Shown: piece by piece, positions 18,570-26,663 of the stretch
Numbering within the stretch: the stretch's first letter is position 1
Layout of the letters: each line of letters starts with the position of its first letter
NCBI RefSeq assembly: GCF_040045035.1
Contig: NZ_JBDZDS010000013.1
Span: 1 to 64,000 of the forward strand
Source of the DNA: Pseudaminobacter sp040045035
GTDB lineage: Bacteria > Pseudomonadota > Alphaproteobacteria > Rhizobiales > Rhizobiaceae
Length of the DNA: 64,000 nucleotides
Direction of reading: 5' to 3'
Notes under the pieces: generated by a model
What the model was told of the DNA's origin: nothing
Seen by the model: the letters and a program-made list of their open reading frames with translations, nothing else
The model's database searches: none
Translations under genes and position numbers: made by a program

Positions 18570-19075
18570 CTATTTTCCCTCGTGTGGAACTATGCGCAGC
18601 GCGGGCTCGTCCTCGACCGCAAGGCCCCCCACATTGCCACGGTGATGGCCGGTATCCGCAACAGGCCTGCCGCCCTGGCGCGAGGTCGAGATCGGCCGCG
18701 GCTCCGCCGATGCCACCTGTCCGGTCGCCGCTCTCGAAACCTGGCTCAAGTTCGCCCGCATTGCACATGGGCCGCTGTTTCGGCGCGTCACCGGCCAGCG
18801 CAAATCCGTCGGCCCGCCGCGGCTCAACGACCAGGAGGTGCGCGGCTGGTCAAGAAGACCGCGATCGCCGCTGGCGTGCGCGGCGACCTCTCCGAGGGCG
18901 AGCGGGCGCAGAAATTCTCCGGCCATTCCTTGCGCGCCGGCTTGGCCTCCTCGGCCGAGGTCGACGAGCGCTACGTGCAGAGACAGCTTGGTCACGCCAG
19001 CGCCGAAATGACCCGCAAGTACCAGCGCCGCCGCGACCGCTTCCGGGTCAATCTCACCAAAGCGGCGGGCCTGTA
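18570..19075 (+). pseudogene. Tyrosine recombinase/integrase remnant
   Basis: Pieces of an XerD/phage-integrase-type recombinase remain in shifting frames. The 5' part is removed by the IS6 element. The end is readable as FSGHSLRAGLASSAEVDERYVQRQLGHASAEMTRKYQRR, containing the HxxR, the LGH-type His and the nucleophile Tyr. A middle part (ADATCPVAALETWL) lies in a different frame. It is non-functional and probably came from the plasmid's resolution system or an integrative element. Confidence 0.75.
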
Positions 19076-19103
19076 ATATCCACTTTTTCGGGCCCCTGCC
19101 CTT

Positions 19104-19586
19104 CTATGAACCGAACAGTCGCCGGTCCCAATAGACCGGTTCGTGTAAGCTCGTCTGAATCGTCGCGAACTCAGCGTGAGCCGGATTGATCAGAACATTG
19201 CGGTCAAGCCGCGCGACAACGCTCGGCACCAGAAGAATTGCGCTGCGCTTCTCCTGGAACCAGCGTTCACCAAACGCCTTGCTGGCCGCCGCGGGCATGC
19301 TGTCCCAGCCGGGCAGCGCCGGCGGCGAAAAGACCTCGTAGCTGACGCCGCGCGGAATGGTGATCGCAACATAGTGCTGGTTCGGCGGCAGCCGGCCACT
19401 GCCATGCACCAGCTTCTCGAGCAATGCAGTTGAATAGTGCTCGCTAGTGTAGATCAGAGAGCTACCGGGCGTATTCCAACGCCCCGGCGCGATGGTCGAG
19501 CCAGTTGCATCGAAGATCGGATAAGCCCCGCTGGGGTCACCGATCCTGAAACTGGTCAGCGTGCGATCAAGAACCTGCGCCGTCAC
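19104..19586 (-). CDS. RES-domain toxin of a type II toxin-antitoxin pair
   Basis: The product is about 160 aa with the RES fold: FRIGDPSGAYPIFDATGSTIAPGRWNTPGSSLIYTSEHYSTALLEKLVH carries the conserved Arg and Glu, and a later Ser is in the SAIL segment. RES toxins (MbcT, ParT relatives) destroy NAD+ or modify a cellular enzyme. I use the GTG at 19586 because it overlaps the antitoxin stop by four bases (GTGA); the longer frame upstream runs through the antitoxin gene. Toxin second, antitoxin first is the normal order here. Confidence 0.9.
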   Translation of the reverse strand: MTAQVLDRTLTSFRIGDPSGAYPIFDATGSTIAPGRWNTPGSSLIYTSEHYSTALLEKLVHGSGRLPPNQHYVAITIPRGVSYEVFSPPALPGWDSMPAAASKAFGERWFQEKRSAILLVPSVVARLDRNVLINPAHAEFATIQTSLHEPVYWDRRLFGS

Positions 19587-20014
19587 GCAGCGGTGCCATA
19601 TTTCAGGCGGCCGAGAATATCGAGCACCAACTCGGCCCCGATCTCGTTCTGGATAACGACATCGATCGGGCGCTTGTCCTCCAGCATTGGGTGCGGTCGG
19701 AACAGGAAATCCCGCGCCTCGTCCTCGCGCTGCCAAACTTCCAGCGCCAGCCCCCACACCCGCGCCACCCGCGCCAATCGCGTTCCTTCATCCGAGGACA
19801 GGCGATGCGTTCCCTTGCGACGTTCATAGGTCGCCTTGGGAACAAGCCGATACTTGAACTGGGCATCGCTTGGCGCCAGAAGGCGAGCAACGCGTTCAAG
19901 TGCGCCGAGCGGCAACCCGTCCTCGATGCGGGACATCAACCCGAACGGCGAACGCGCAGCCGCTTCCTTTGCTGGAAGCCCAAGCACATCGGCAACATTC
20001 GCAAATGCAAGCAT
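19583..20014 (-). CDS. Xre/MbcA/ParS-type antitoxin
   Basis: The product is about 143 aa with an N-terminal Xre-like HTH (ADVLGLPAKEAAARSPFGLMSRIEDGLPLGALERVARLL) and a C-terminal DUF2384 toxin-binding region (GTRLARVARVWGLALEVWQREDEARDFLFRPHPMLEDKRPIDVV). The start chosen (MLAFANV) has GGAGG five bases upstream; longer in-frame starts lack a ribosome site. It neutralises the RES toxin and probably represses the pair through the palindrome just upstream. Confidence 0.88.
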   Translation of the reverse strand: MLAFANVADVLGLPAKEAAARSPFGLMSRIEDGLPLGALERVARLLAPSDAQFKYRLVPKATYERRKGTHRLSSDEGTRLARVARVWGLALEVWQREDEARDFLFRPHPMLEDKRPIDVVIQNEIGAELVLDILGRLKYGTAA

Positions 20015-20032
20015 CATTGCCTCCATATCAAT

Positions 20033-20052
20033 TGAGACCAGATTTAGTCTCA
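20033..20052. promoter_or_regulatory. Palindrome upstream of the RES/Xre pair (candidate operator)
   Basis: TGAGAC and GTCTCA form a perfect 6-bp dyad with an 8-base spacer, 19 bases before the antitoxin ATG. The position fits an autoregulatory operator for the Xre antitoxin. Confidence 0.5.
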
Positions 20053-20117
20053 CGTGATGCCCAGTGCAAGCCCAGGCCGGTGTCACACCGCTATCCGCCA
20101 ATTTGGGTTCGCCGCGT

Positions 20118-21344
20118 TCAGGCCGATCGGATGCCAAGGCCGCCCCATCCTGCCATTCTTGCGGGCTCGCCGGTTGTTTTCAGAGCAGCCATCAACATCG
20201 GACCGACCGAAAACTCCCCTGCCCTCGCCTTTTCGGTCAGCGCACGCAGATAGCCGCCGGCGGAATTGATATGCTGGGTCCGTTGCAGAATGCAGGCGAT
20301 GACAATCGCTGCGTTTTCCTGCCCAAGCACGTCAAGCGCATCGGAATAGGCGGACGGTGAAATCCCGAGATAGCCGCGGACTTGGGCCGCGGTCCCCATC
20401 AAATCCCGCCAGTTGCCGATGCCCGACACCGCGTAGTCGCCAATATCCGGGCAGGCCTTCAGCACCAACCCAAGTGGGAAGCCTTTCGGCGGCTCGGCGG
20501 TTCTGGTTTTTGGCGCAACCGTGACCCCGCTTCGTTCTGAAGCAGGTTCAAGTTCAAAAATGAAGTTGGTATTTGAATTAGATTGCTGCCGTCCACTTTG
20601 GGACTCATTGCCGTTCGGATTCTTGACATTCATGTGCGAATTCAACTGGTTGTCCACATCTTCGCGGATTTCCGCCAAATTGCCAACGATCGCCTCGAGT
20701 TCTGAGAGCACCGCGCGGCGCGGAATAGCATCCACGACAGCCCTGAACCTCTTCCAGAGGCTCCCCCAATCCCCCGGAACATCCTCCTCGACGGCTGCCT
20801 CGACCAGTTTCGAGATATCGCGCCGATAAAGCGTCACCCGCTCGCGCATGAGACGCAGTGCACGGTTTTCTGCCTTCACCTGTTCGGCAGCTGCGGCGAA
20901 CTCTTCGGCACGAACGAGCAATGGGGCGAGCGAGAAGCCAAACGCCTCTTCGAGTTCCCCTCCCCTCCCCTTACGGGCAAATCTCTTGCCGTTGGTGCTA
21001 TCCCTACGCAGGATCAGGCCGCAGCTCAGCAGGGCCGCCAGATGCCGCCTGAGCGTGGTATCGGCCATCCCATGAGCACGTAGCGACAACTGCTTGTTGG
21101 AGGGAAAGACAATAAGACCGTTTTCCTCGCTCAACTCATTGTCGGGGTAAAAGGACAGCAGAGCAGCCAGGACTGCGAGCGAACGATCGTTCACGCCAAC
21201 AACCGTCTTCCCCTCGCAGAGGTCGCGATAGACTTGCCATTTGTCGACGGCCTTACCGTCAGGGAGGCTTGCATGGATTTCCCGTTGCGCTGCCAACAAG
21301 GCAAGCGACATCGATCGGCTCCCAAAGGGAGTCGTTGCAATCAC
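20118..21344 (-). CDS. repC: RepC replication initiator of a repABC replicon
   Basis: The 408-aa protein is close to the usual ~400-440. It begins TTPFGSRSMSLALLAAQ and continues KWQVYRDLCEGKTVVGVNDRSLAVLAALLSFYPD, the standard RepC N-terminal wing, with a DNA-binding region around SNKQLSLRAHGMADTTLRRHLAAL. The C-terminal domain includes ACPDIGDYAVSGIGNWRDLMGTAAQVRGYLGISPSAY. RepC binds oriV, normally inside its own gene. Only 33 bases separate it from the repB stop, little room for the usual counter-transcribed RNA. repC is intact whereas repA and repB are broken. Confidence 0.95.
   Translation of the reverse strand: MIATTPFGSRSMSLALLAAQREIHASLPDGKAVDKWQVYRDLCEGKTVVGVNDRSLAVLAALLSFYPDNELSEENGLIVFPSNKQLSLRAHGMADTTLRRHLAALLSCGLILRRDSTNGKRFARKGRGGELEEAFGFSLAPLLVRAEEFAAAAEQVKAENRALRLMRERVTLYRRDISKLVEAAVEEDVPGDWGSLWKRFRAVVDAIPRRAVLSELEAIVGNLAEIREDVDNQLNSHMNVKNPNGNESQSGRQQSNSNTNFIFELEPASERSGVTVAPKTRTAEPPKGFPLGLVLKACPDIGDYAVSGIGNWRDLMGTAAQVRGYLGISPSAYSDALDVLGQENAAIVIACILQRTQHINSAGGYLRALTEKARAGEFSVGPMLMAALKTTGEPARMAGWGGLGIRSA
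20545..20650. other. AT-rich segment inside repC, likely oriV
   Basis: This part of repC is visibly richer in A/T than the surroundings (TTTGAATTAGATTG and nearby). It encodes a Ser/Asn-rich linker. repABC origins lie in such an AT-rich centre of repC. The assignment rests on position and composition. Confidence 0.4.
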
Positions 21345-21377
21345 GGTTCGCCGGTTGGGGCCTTTTTCTTTTGCGGT

Positions 21378-22421
21378 TTAGTCTCCTGTTCCACGTTTCT
21401 CCGATCTCGTGAACTCCTCATAGAGGGTGTCCAATTGACCGGAAATCCAGTCGGCAAAACGAATTCCGTTGACCGCCCCGATGGCAATCGTCGCTGTCTT
21501 GCCGCTCTTTTTGAATGTCACGCTGACTGAACTGTCGGTCGAAGCCCAGGCTCTAGGCCGAGCCTTGACCTTCGTGGGTTTTGCCTTGGGTTCTTCGCGA
21601 TCCAGATGCCGCGTGAGCAGATCCAAGCGTTTGTCACTGCCCGTGGACTGGACCTCCGCAGTCCCAGCAAGTTCCGCCGCTTTCCTGTTCGCATCCTCGT
21701 CACGGAACTTGATGGCAAGCTTGCACCAGCGATCCCGGCCACTATTTTTTTGCGGGCCCGATCGCCGCAATCACATAGGCAGGGATGTCTTTTGTAACGG
21801 AGATCATCTTGGAGACGACCGTCTTGTCGACGGAAAGTGCCGCCATGATCACTTCGCGGTCGTAGCCATGCTGCTCGAGGTTGCTCGCGAAGACCGCCTT
21901 TTCAATGAAGGACAGATCGGCACGGGCGCTGTTCTCCTGGCCCTGGGCGATGACATGACCTCTGCGTCCAGTCTTTTGACCACCGCCTTAACTGGTCGGC
22001 CGAGCGCCTTGGCGGCGCGCGCCCTCCTGTGGCCGAACACCGTAATGTACCGGCCTTCCAAAATGGGATGCGGGCGCACCAATATCGGGCTGTCCTGCCC
22101 GCGCTGACGGATAGCCTCGACGAGCTCTTCGAAAGCCCGCCCGTCATCGATCATGCGATCAGCAACAAAGGAAGCATCGATGGTGGCGGGGTCGAGTTCA
22201 ATCACCGTCGCCCCCTCCAGCAGTCGCGCCTCAAATTCCTTTGCGGCCTGCGCCTTCTCCGCGAGCTCATCGATCGACTTCGTGATCGCCCCGGATGCAC
22301 CGCGGCTACGGTTCCGCTCCATCGCCGGTGTCAGCGACGCCTGACTTTCATCCGCGGTTGCCGAGTTGACTGCGGTCAACTTTCGTTCGGTGAGCGAGGC
22401 CAGGAGGTTCTTTCTCGACAT
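21378..22421 (-). pseudogene. repB: RepB partition protein, two frameshifts
   Basis: The N-terminal part (MSRKNLLASL ... ARLLEGATVIELDPATIDASFVADRM ... PILVRPHPILEGRYITVFGHRRARAAKALGRPVKAVVKRLD) is a good RepB/ParB nuclease-like domain. Near 21960 one base is missing, and the neighbouring frame continues GHVIAQGQENSARADLSFIEKAVFASNLEQHGYDREVIMAALSVDKTVVSKMI. A second break lies at a run of seven A near 21748, after which a third frame gives GRDRWCKLAIKFRDEDANRK to the end. The ATG overlaps the repA stop (TGATG). Unless these are sequencing errors, partition by this RepB is lost. Confidence 0.88.
22365..22380. other. parS centromere site
   Basis: GTTGACTGCGGTCAAC is a perfect 16-bp palindrome and matches the repABC parS consensus GTTNNCNGCNGNNAAC at every fixed position. 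It lies inside the 5' end of repB. RepB dimers bind such sites to drive segregation with RepA. Confidence 0.8.
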
Positions 22422-22837
22422 CACCGCCCCCATGCCTTGTGGATCAGCCCTACGATCTCGTCGTTCACAAGATGCAGAGATTCCATCGCTCGGTCATAGG
22501 TGGCCCTGGTGAACTGAGAACGCTCGACCTCGTAGAGTGTCTGTTTGGTGATACCCGCGTCTGAGATAGCGACCGATTTCAACGCCTCATTCACTAGCAC
22601 ATGCTGTTTAAAGAGCGAGCGCATGAACGCAACCATCTGGCTCTGGGGCCCATCGGTGGGTTCGTAACGGGTAACTAGATAACGCAGCCAATCGAGGCGC
22701 ATGTTTGCGCCGGCCCGCTTCAGTGTGCCCATGACCTCACCCATCATAAGCAGGAACTGGCACATCGACATGACGTCGAGCATTTGGGGATGCACGGTTA
22801 TCAAAATGCCCGTCGACGACGACAGTGCAGTCAATGT
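22421..22837 (-). pseudogene. repA: RepA partition ATPase, C-terminal part only
   Basis: The remaining ~137 residues (TALSSSTGILITVHPQMLDVMSMCQFLLMM ... YEPTDGPQSQMVAFMRSLF ... DAGITKQTLYEVERSQFTRATYDRAMESLH ... IHKAWGR) are typical of RepA/ParA in repABC operons. The N-terminal two-thirds, with the Walker motifs and DNA-binding region, and the operon promoter are gone. They are replaced at about 22838 by arylsulfatase-like debris. Confidence 0.88.
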
Positions 22838-23136
22838 GAGATCTTGGGGTCGTTGCGGCCGAGGAAGTCGACGCCCTTGCTCGAGATTTCCTCATCCACC
22901 GTTTTGGAACGCTCCACGCAGGCCGTTACATTCGGATCAACCGCACCGGGCGGATCAGAGAAGCCGGGCATTGGCGTGTTCTTGCACGGCGGGGTGATGG
23001 CCTGCTCAGTCGGGCTCCCGGTGATGTCCGGGACGCTCAGCTGCTGCATGGCATCGAGGTGATAGAGATTACCCCAATACACCGGGAAATCGTGCGCCGT
23101 CGGAAGTGATTCGGTGTGGTCGCACAGATGGTTGCA
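22834..23136 (-). pseudogene. Arylsulfatase fragment
   Basis: About 100 residues (LPTAHDFPVYWGNLYHLDAMQQLSVPDITGSPTEQAITPPCKNTP ... ERSKTVDEEISSKGVDFL) match the middle of a large periplasmic arylsulfatase-type enzyme: the 'LPTxHGF..FGNLYHL' segment, then 'TVDxE'. The catalytic CxPSR region and both ends are missing. It is fused at one side to repA and at the other to an IS6 fragment. Confidence 0.6.
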
Positions 23137-23260
23137 CCGACGGCTTTGGACGATTACCTCGAGGACATAGCCATCGGCGTCGACCGCCCGCCCGCGTGAG
23201 CGATGATCTCGGCCGGATAGCGGTGACGCTTGTAATGCACGTCGGCAAGATCGTTCGAAC
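23137..23260 (-). pseudogene. IS6-family transposase debris
   Basis: One frame gives DVHYKRHRYPAEIIAHA, the usual N-terminus of another IS6 branch. The adjoining frame gives RAVDADGYVLEVIVQSRR, a segment normally about 70 residues further on. An internal deletion thus joins two distant parts of one transposase. Confidence 0.6.
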
Positions 23261-23286
23261 CTGTCATCATGCAAATCGACTATCGA

Positions 23287-23420
23287 CCTCAGCTTGATGA
23301 CCGGTTAAGGCGACGGTGCCAGTGCCATTCGACCTTGTAATCCTTTGACCAGGCAAGGATCGCATTCGACGTGAACTCCGTGCTGTGGTCGGAAGTGCTG
23401 AAGACCGCCGGATCACCTTA
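23287..23420 (-). pseudogene. IS3-family transposase fragment
   Basis: The minus strand reads TSDHSTEFTSNAILAWSKDYKVEWH, the conserved second-Asp neighbourhood of an IS3-type OrfB (family form 'DNGTEFTS..IL'). Beyond 23320 a 34-base tail follows that recurs exactly at 53251-53284. Everything else of the element is lost. Confidence 0.6.
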
Positions 23421-23626
23421 AGTTTGGGATGTGACGCGACGATTGACTTTCAAATGGAGCGCCGTTCGCAATGCCGCGGTTGACTGCCCGCCCCCCCGGA
23501 CAATTAAACTTTGCAATGGCAAGCAAACCCAACGTTGCCGCGGAAAGGAACTTGCTTTTCGACAGACGCCGCAATACTTTTTGCATCTAAATCTGGCCTG
23601 CAGATCCCGGCAGGTATTCTTGTAGA
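23421..23626. other. Intergenic region ahead of the caspase locus
   Basis: About 200 bases with no recognisable gene, AT-rich toward its right end. It presumably holds the promoter of the caspase-Sel1 gene. Confidence 0.35.
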
Positions 23627-23643
23627 ATTGAAATTATTTCAAT
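23627..23643. promoter_or_regulatory. 17-bp perfect palindrome before the first caspase gene
   Basis: ATTGAAATTATTTCAAT is a perfect dyad (7-base arms, 3-base centre) that ends 12 bases before the ATG at 23656. It has the same length as, but different half-sites from, the TCCAA-N-TTGGA palindromes in the rest of the locus. A repressor binding here would block expression. Confidence 0.45.
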
Positions 23644-23655
23644 CTTGCGGCCAAG

Positions 23656-26241
23656 ATGATGCGACTGCTTCCGGACGTTGCCGAGTTTTTCAAGTCTCTG
23701 GTTCTTGCTGCGGTGCTGGCGGCGTCAGTCACCGGCAATGCCCTTTCTGCTCCAGGGCCAGATGCCGGGAAGCGCGTTGCGCTCGTAATCGGCAACTCGG
23801 TGTATAAGGCGCTACCGTCGCTACCCAATCCCGCAAACGATGTCCGCGAGGTCGGAGCAACCCTGCGCGCAGCAGGCTTTGACGTGACCATTGGTGTCGA
23901 TGTGGATCGGCTCGCGCTCGAGGAGACCGTCCGGCGCTTCCTGCGCTCTTCCCAGGATGCCGAGGCCGGCCTTATCTATTATTCCGGCCACGGAATTCAG
24001 GTGGGCGGACACAATTTCCTGGTTCCGGTCGATGCGACGCTCGAAACGCCCTATGACGTCGAGACACAGACGATGCCGCTCGACCTCATCTTCAATCATT
24101 TGCGACAGACGTCGCGGGTACAGCTCATCTTCCTCGACGCCTGCCGGAACAATCCTTTCAACGCACAGAAATACTGGATAGCGGAGACATTGCAGCCGGT
24201 CGGCGCGACGCGCGGCCTCGCTCGCATCGACAGCAACCTCGGCAGCCTCATCGCCTTTTCGACGGAACCCGGCCAAGTGGCGCTGGACGGCACCGGTTCT
24301 CTCAGCCCCTACACGCAGTCCTTCGTCAAGCACGTGAACGAACCCGCCAAGGAGATCCGTCAGATCCTGACCGAAGTGAGGCGCGATGTGATCGCCGCGA
24401 CTGACGGCAAGCAGGTTCCCTGGGAAAATTCGTCGCTGACCGACAGCTTCTATTTTCGTCCAGCGCCGCCCGCGCCGGTGGTCGAGCCGATGCAGCAGGT
24501 GAGCGTGCAAGCCGGCGCAACTGCCGTTGGCCTACATATCATTCCGCCCCGTGACGAGACGGGTTCTGACCTAGCGGTGACGATCAATCAGGTTCCCCAG
24601 GTCGGCATCCTTCGTCTTGACGGCAAACCCCTGGAGCAGGGGGCTAAAATAAACGGCGGGTCTTTGGCGAGGCTTTCCTACGACGTGACCGGGGTTGCCT
24701 CCGGTACGATCGGACTGATCGGCTACACGGTCACGGACGCCTTCGGCCAGACTGCCCAGGGGGTTGTTGCGATCGCCGTTATGGAGGACACAGGCGCCAA
24801 GCTCGCCGAAGAAAAGCGCCGGCAGGAGGAGCAACGAGCGGCGGCGGCCGACTATCTGGGCTCGTTGTCGCGCGATGTTTCGGCGACGGTCGGTGTCGGT
24901 CCGGTACCTGGCGGTCTGCCGGCTGCGCCGGAAGCGGCGGAAAGGTTGGCGGTCAAAGTAATGGCCCTGCCGGAAAAGGGCATCCTTAGAGCCGGCGACC
25001 GGGTAATCGGCCAGGGCCATATTCTTGACGCGGCCGACATACCGCTTCTTTCCTATGAACCGCAGGTCGGCTCCGACGGTGCATCCTACTCGCTGACGCT
25101 GGCCGCAGCCAGCGATGACATCGAGCCGGCTACCATCGTCCTCAAGCCAAAGCTCGACCCTTGCGACTTTGCAGCCGCCGCGCCGCTCGATCTGCAGGGT
25201 GTGACGGCAGGCAAGCTGCCCAACGAGATCGATCCGGCAGTCGCATTGCCTGCCTGCACGGAGGCGACGAAGACGTATCCCGCGGTCGCGCGCTTCGTCT
25301 ACCAGCTCGGCCGTACCGAGCTTGCCGACCGCCAGCCGAAAAAGGCATTCGAGACGATCCGCAAGGCTATGGACGCTGGTCATGTGCGGGCGAGCGAGCA
25401 CCTCGCGAGCCTTTATATGCTCGGCGTCACTGGCCAGCGTGATCCAGCCAGAGCCACAGCGACTGCCCGCCTTGGCGCCGACAAGGGTGATCCTTACGCG
25501 CTCTACAGCTTCGGCAAGAACCTCTACTACGGGTACGGTACCGAGGCCGATCCGCAAAAGGGACTGCAGCTAATGCTGCAGGCTGCCGATCTCGGCCATA
25601 CATATGCGATGAACGAGCTCGGCCACATTTTCCTCAACGGCATCAAGATTGCCGCCGATCCCGAACGGGCGATCCGCTTCTACGAGGCTGGCGTCGAGCG
25701 CAACGATATCTATTCCATGAACAATCTTGCGCTCGCCTATCGCAACGGAAAGGGTGTGCCGGCCGACCTCGACAAGGCGGTCGAGCTGTTTACGCGTGCC
25801 GCGGAGGGAGGCCAGCCTTATGCGCCGACTAACCTCGGCCGCATGTATCGCGACGGCGTAGGTGTAACGAAAGATCTGGCCGTTGCCGCAAAATGGCTGG
25901 AAATGGGAGCCGAACGTGGCGACTACTGGGGCGCTTTCGATCGCGCTCACCTGGCCCTGTCGGACGATACCGGCGAACCGGATTTCGTGACGGCGGCGCG
26001 TTTTCTGGCGCTTGCCAGCGCAGTCAACCGGCCAGGCACCGGCGACGCAGACAATCGCGCCCAAAAGGAGCTGGCGAAGCTGCCAGCGCAAGCAAAGAAG
26101 AAAGCTGAAGAAGCTCTTTCAGACGAACTCTCCCCGACTGAGAAAAAGACCCTTCCGAAGGCGATATCGGCAGATGAACGGCTTATCCGACTTGCGAAGG
26201 CCGGATGGATCAAACGTAACCCCAGATATGACCTGTTTTGA
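23656..26241 (+). CDS. Exported caspase-domain protein with Sel1 repeats
   Basis: The 861-aa protein has a signal peptide (about 1-32). A caspase-like (peptidase C14) domain spans about 37-260: ALVIGNSVYKALPSLPNPANDV, catalytic His112 in YYSGHG and Cys163 in LDACRNNPF. Two cadherin-like beta regions follow (about 290-380 and 405-500; 'LPEKGILRAGDRVIGQG', 'VPQVGILRLDGKPL') and then a Sel1/TPR-like array (about 560-790; repeats such as AMNELGHIFLNGIKIAADPERAIRFYEAG). The fold is the bacterial orthocaspase type, which usually prefers Arg/Lys at P1. Sel1 arrays mediate protein contacts. It opens the protease locus at 23.6-39.6 kb. Target unknown. Confidence 0.88.
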   Translation: MMRLLPDVAEFFKSLVLAAVLAASVTGNALSAPGPDAGKRVALVIGNSVYKALPSLPNPANDVREVGATLRAAGFDVTIGVDVDRLALEETVRRFLRSSQDAEAGLIYYSGHGIQVGGHNFLVPVDATLETPYDVETQTMPLDLIFNHLRQTSRVQLIFLDACRNNPFNAQKYWIAETLQPVGATRGLARIDSNLGSLIAFSTEPGQVALDGTGSLSPYTQSFVKHVNEPAKEIRQILTEVRRDVIAATDGKQVPWENSSLTDSFYFRPAPPAPVVEPMQQVSVQAGATAVGLHIIPPRDETGSDLAVTINQVPQVGILRLDGKPLEQGAKINGGSLARLSYDVTGVASGTIGLIGYTVTDAFGQTAQGVVAIAVMEDTGAKLAEEKRRQEEQRAAAADYLGSLSRDVSATVGVGPVPGGLPAAPEAAERLAVKVMALPEKGILRAGDRVIGQGHILDAADIPLLSYEPQVGSDGASYSLTLAAASDDIEPATIVLKPKLDPCDFAAAAPLDLQGVTAGKLPNEIDPAVALPACTEATKTYPAVARFVYQLGRTELADRQPKKAFETIRKAMDAGHVRASEHLASLYMLGVTGQRDPARATATARLGADKGDPYALYSFGKNLYYGYGTEADPQKGLQLMLQAADLGHTYAMNELGHIFLNGIKIAADPERAIRFYEAGVERNDIYSMNNLALAYRNGKGVPADLDKAVELFTRAAEGGQPYAPTNLGRMYRDGVGVTKDLAVAAKWLEMGAERGDYWGAFDRAHLALSDDTGEPDFVTAARFLALASAVNRPGTGDADNRAQKELAKLPAQAKKKAEEALSDELSPTEKKTLPKAISADERLIRLAKAGWIKRNPRYDLF

Positions 26242-26263
26242 GGCGACAAGCGAGGCATCAAGC

Positions 26264-26608
26264 ATGCATAAGCTTTTCATACGCATCTTGTTATGTTCGG
26301 CATTCGCGGCAACCATCACCGCCTCTCTCCAAAGTTGCAGCATGACAAGAGTAGCCATTCCGGTCGTCATGCAGCCCGCTGCGCGGACCACTGTCCATAC
26401 CGGCGTCGGCGACTCCAGCGCCGGCCGGTCGCAAAACCCGGGAAACAGCAGTTCTTCGAGCGGATCGTCGGGTTCAAGCAGCAGTTCATCGAGTTCCAGT
26501 TCGTCCGGCTCGAGCGGCAGTTCATCCAGTTCCAGTTCTTCCAGTTCGAGCGGTAGTTCATCGAGTTCCGGTTCTTCCAGTTCCGGCGACGGCTGGGGCG
26601 GCCAATGA
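26264..26608 (+). CDS. Lipoprotein with Ser/Gly repeat tail
   Basis: The 114-aa protein has a lipoprotein signal (lipobox LQSC, Cys about residue 25), a short linker and then a tail of about 50 Ser/Gly residues ending GDGWGGQ. The low-complexity tail resembles a flexible surface or glycosylated linker. It begins 22 bases after the caspase-Sel1 gene on the same strand, so it is probably co-transcribed. The encoding DNA is an imperfect tandem repeat prone to length change. I know no family for it. Confidence 0.65.
   Translation: MHKLFIRILLCSAFAATITASLQSCSMTRVAIPVVMQPAARTTVHTGVGDSSAGRSQNPGNSSSSSGSSGSSSSSSSSSSSGSSGSSSSSSSSSSSGSSSSSGSSSSGDGWGGQ
26446..26587 (+). repeat. Imperfect tandem repeat encoding the Ser/Gly tail
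   Basis: Units such as AGTTCATCGAGTTCCAGTTC recur with small variations, alternating AGT/TCG/TCC serine codons with GGC/GGT/GGA. Codon variety suggests selection for the peptide rather than simple recent slippage. Confidence 0.65.
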
Positions 26609-26663
26609 CCGCTCAATCGCCTGCAGGCAAGCAGCGCGAACTCCCGCGCGCTCCATAGGTGGG

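Noticed and set aside
21345..21377. Antisense RNA gene between repB and repC
   Set aside because: The gap is only 33 bases. A GGGGCCTTTTTCTTTT run resembles part of a terminator, but no promoter and no full RNA could be placed.
26446..26587. Short tandem repeats considered as a CRISPR-like array
   Set aside because: Units are adjacent, imperfect and codon-phased for Ser/Gly; there are no spacers and no cas genes.
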